Shown one piece after another: positions 62,579 through 64,000 of a stretch of DNA of 64,000 nucleotides (positions are counted from its first letter, which is position 1; every line of letters starts with the position of its first letter). The notes under the pieces were generated by a model. The model was not told the DNA's origin and made no database searches. It saw nothing but the letters and a program-made list of their open reading frames with translations. This stretch comes from Streptococcaceae bacterium AF54-32pH5A (GTDB lineage Bacteria > Bacillota > Bacilli > Lactobacillales > Streptococcaceae), in the NCBI GenBank assembly GCA_027682205.1, contig JAQDAD010000001.1, forward strand, positions 620,001 through 684,000. The letters are read 5' to 3'. The position numbers and the translations under genes are program-made.

Positions 62579-63274
62579 ATGACATTACTAGCATTTGAAA
62601 ATGTATCCAAATCCTATGGGGCTACAGCAGCACTTAACAATGTTTCCCTTGAGATTCCCGCTGGAAAAATCGTCGGGCTTCTCGGTCCAAACGGATCTGG
62701 AAAAACAACCTTGATCAAGCTGATTAACGGACTTCTCCAGCCAGACCAAGGACGTGTCCTCATTAACAACATGGACCCGAGTCCTGCTACCAAGGCCATT
62801 GTCTCTTATCTACCAGACACGACTTATCTGAATGAACAGATGAAAATCAAAGAAGCACTGACCTACTTTAAAACTTTCTACCAAGATTTCAATCTTGAGC
62901 GGGCTCAGCATCTTTTAGCAGATCTTGGCATTGATGAAAACAGTCGCCTCAAGAAATTATCGAAAGGGAACAAGGAAAAGGTTCAATTAATCCTCGTTAT
63001 GAGCCGTGAAGCTCGTCTCTACGTGCTCGACGAACCGATTGGTGGTGTGGATCCAGCTGCCCGTGACTATATCTTGAACACCATCATCAACAACTACTCA
63101 CCAACTTCAACTGTCTTGATTTCTACCCACTTGATTTCGGATATTGAGCCAATCTTGGATGAAATCATCTTCCTCAATAACGGAAAAGTTGTCCGTCAAG
63201 GAAATGTAGATGATATTCGTTACGAGTCAGGTGAATCAATTGATCAGCTCTTCCGCCAGGAATTTAAAGCCTAA
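62579..63274 (+). CDS. ABC transporter ATP-binding protein
   Basis: A 231-residue ATPase. Walker A is GPNGSGKTTL (residues 36-45), Walker B VLDEPIGGVD, and the switch His is in STHL. The signature is the variant LSKGNKEKVQL. The ATG at 62579 is preceded by AAAGGAG; a longer frame upstream overlaps the regulator gene. It is the partner of the following permease. Confidence 0.9.
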   Translation: MTLLAFENVSKSYGATAALNNVSLEIPAGKIVGLLGPNGSGKTTLIKLINGLLQPDQGRVLINNMDPSPATKAIVSYLPDTTYLNEQMKIKEALTYFKTFYQDFNLERAQHLLADLGIDENSRLKKLSKGNKEKVQLILVMSREARLYVLDEPIGGVDPAARDYILNTIINNYSPTSTVLISTHLISDIEPILDEIIFLNNGKVVRQGNVDDIRYESGESIDQLFRQEFKA

Positions 63275-63289
63275 GCAAAGGAGATTATT

Positions 63290-64000
63290 ATGTTTTGGAA
63301 TTTAGTTCGCTATGAATTTAAAAATGTTAACAAATGGTATCTAGCGCTCTATGGTGCTGTGCTTGCAATTTCGGTTTTGATTGGTGCATCCATTTCTGGT
63401 ATTAGTCAGACCTACACTAGTTACGGTAATGACCCCTACTATCTGTTAGGCTTTCTGATCTTAGTTTTTGGGGGACTCAGCGTTACTCTCTGGATCGCAA
63501 CAATCTTTCTAATCATCCGACGCTTCAAGGGAAGTGTCTACGATCGCCAGGGCTATCTGACATTGACGCTCCCCGTCTCTGAACACCAAATCATCACCGC
63601 CAAATTACTAGGTGCTCTCATTTGGTCAATCATAAGCTATATTGTATTTATCTTGAGTATCATTATTATCTTCTCACTCACCCCTGTAGTGAAAGATTTG
63701 CCACTCCTCTATCGATTTATCTCTCCTTATCTCGGTTACGGTTGGCTCTATGCCCTCTCTCTTCTGGTGGGTTCAATTACTTGGATTTTATCGATTTACC
63801 TTTGTATCTCAATTGGTCAACTATTTAACGAATATCGTGCCGCTATGGGAATTTTAGCCTATATCGTTCTTAACATCGTGATTGGCTATATTTCTATCTT
63901 CTTCCGAATGGATTATGATTTTAACCTCCTAATCAGCGTTGATCTCCTCAAAGATTTCATTCTAGCAATTATCTACTACCTCGGAACCTACTATATTTTG
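63290..64000 (+). CDS. ABC transporter permease, cut off by the window edge
   Basis: The reading frame from ATG 63290 (AAGGAG before it) stays open to the end of the window, giving about 237 residues. They start MFWNLVRYEFKNVNKWY, and five to six hydrophobic segments follow, as in ABC-2-type permeases. It is the third gene of the GntR operon. Substrate unknown; YtrA-linked exporters often concern envelope stress or peptide resistance. Confidence 0.82.
   Translation, partial: MFWNLVRYEFKNVNKWYLALYGAVLAISVLIGASISGISQTYTSYGNDPYYLLGFLILVFGGLSVTLWIATIFLIIRRFKGSVYDRQGYLTLTLPVSEHQIITAKLLGALIWSIISYIVFILSIIIIFSLTPVVKDLPLLYRFISPYLGYGWLYALSLLVGSITWILSIYLCISIGQLFNEYRAAMGILAYIVLNIVIGYISIFFRMDYDFNLLISVDLLKDFILAIIYYLGTYYIL

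Overview
The window is chromosomal DNA of a Mitis-group streptococcus close to Streptococcus pneumoniae, most likely S. mitis or S. oralis. The reasons are the low GC, the pneumococcal gene order (ftsA-ftsZ-ylmE-sepF-ylmG-ylmH-divIVA-ileS; murF-ddl-recR-pbp2b; recG-alr-acpS-two DAHP synthases-secA; der-dnaI-dnaB-nrdR), pneumococcal-type BOX elements, and a pneumococcal-type sialic acid locus. Several proteins (FtsZ, DivIVA tail, PBP2b, NanA) differ clearly from what I remember of the pneumococcal forms, and no nanB sialidase or PTS genes are seen inside the nan locus. The species call is inference. Almost everything is on the minus strand.

Layout. 1-7.6 kb: an edge-truncated glycosyltransferase, galE, a DAO oxidoreductase, a Nif3-like protein, trmK, a P-type ATPase and plsC (+ strand). 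7.6-11.1 kb: an iron/siderophore-type ABC importer with an attached esterase. It is separated from rpsO by a 450-bp block with two copies of a 134-bp repeat, a BOX remnant and several terminators. 12-16.9 kb: an FtsX-type ABC exporter pair, gpmA and a small membrane protein. 17.2-26 kb: ileS behind a T-box leader, then the division operon. 26.3-33.1 kb: a membrane protein, a NUDIX protein, murF, ddl, recR and pbp2b.

33.3-48.3 kb is the sialic acid island. nanR (+ strand) faces nanK and the lyase. A second unit runs nanE-satA-satB-satC-(hairpin, BOX)-yhcH-yesL. The large cell-wall sialidase NanA and an acetyl esterase follow. A methyltransferase module has been inserted between nanR and nanK and is bounded by a 38-bp repeat of the nanK 3' end. 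NanA releases sialic acid at the surface, SatABC imports it, the lyase, NanK and NanE convert it to GlcNAc-6-P, and YhcH may handle anomers.

The most informative regulatory signal is a two-part operator found upstream of nanE, the lyase gene and the sialidase gene with identical spacing: -10 box, 38-bp gap, element A, then a CTGAAA-N4-TTTCAG palindrome (element B) starting 40 bp from the start of A. A fourth copy lies upstream of the acetyl esterase gene, where a 105-bp BOX element now separates it from the promoter. I infer that it is the NanR binding site.

48.4-64 kb: recG with an unrecognised 23-codon ORF behind it, alr, acpS, two tandem DAHP synthases, secA, two small membrane proteins, der, a nitroreductase, dnaI, dnaB, nrdR, and a divergent GntR/ABC operon cut by the right edge. 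No tRNA, rRNA, CRISPR array, transposase or prophage gene was seen.
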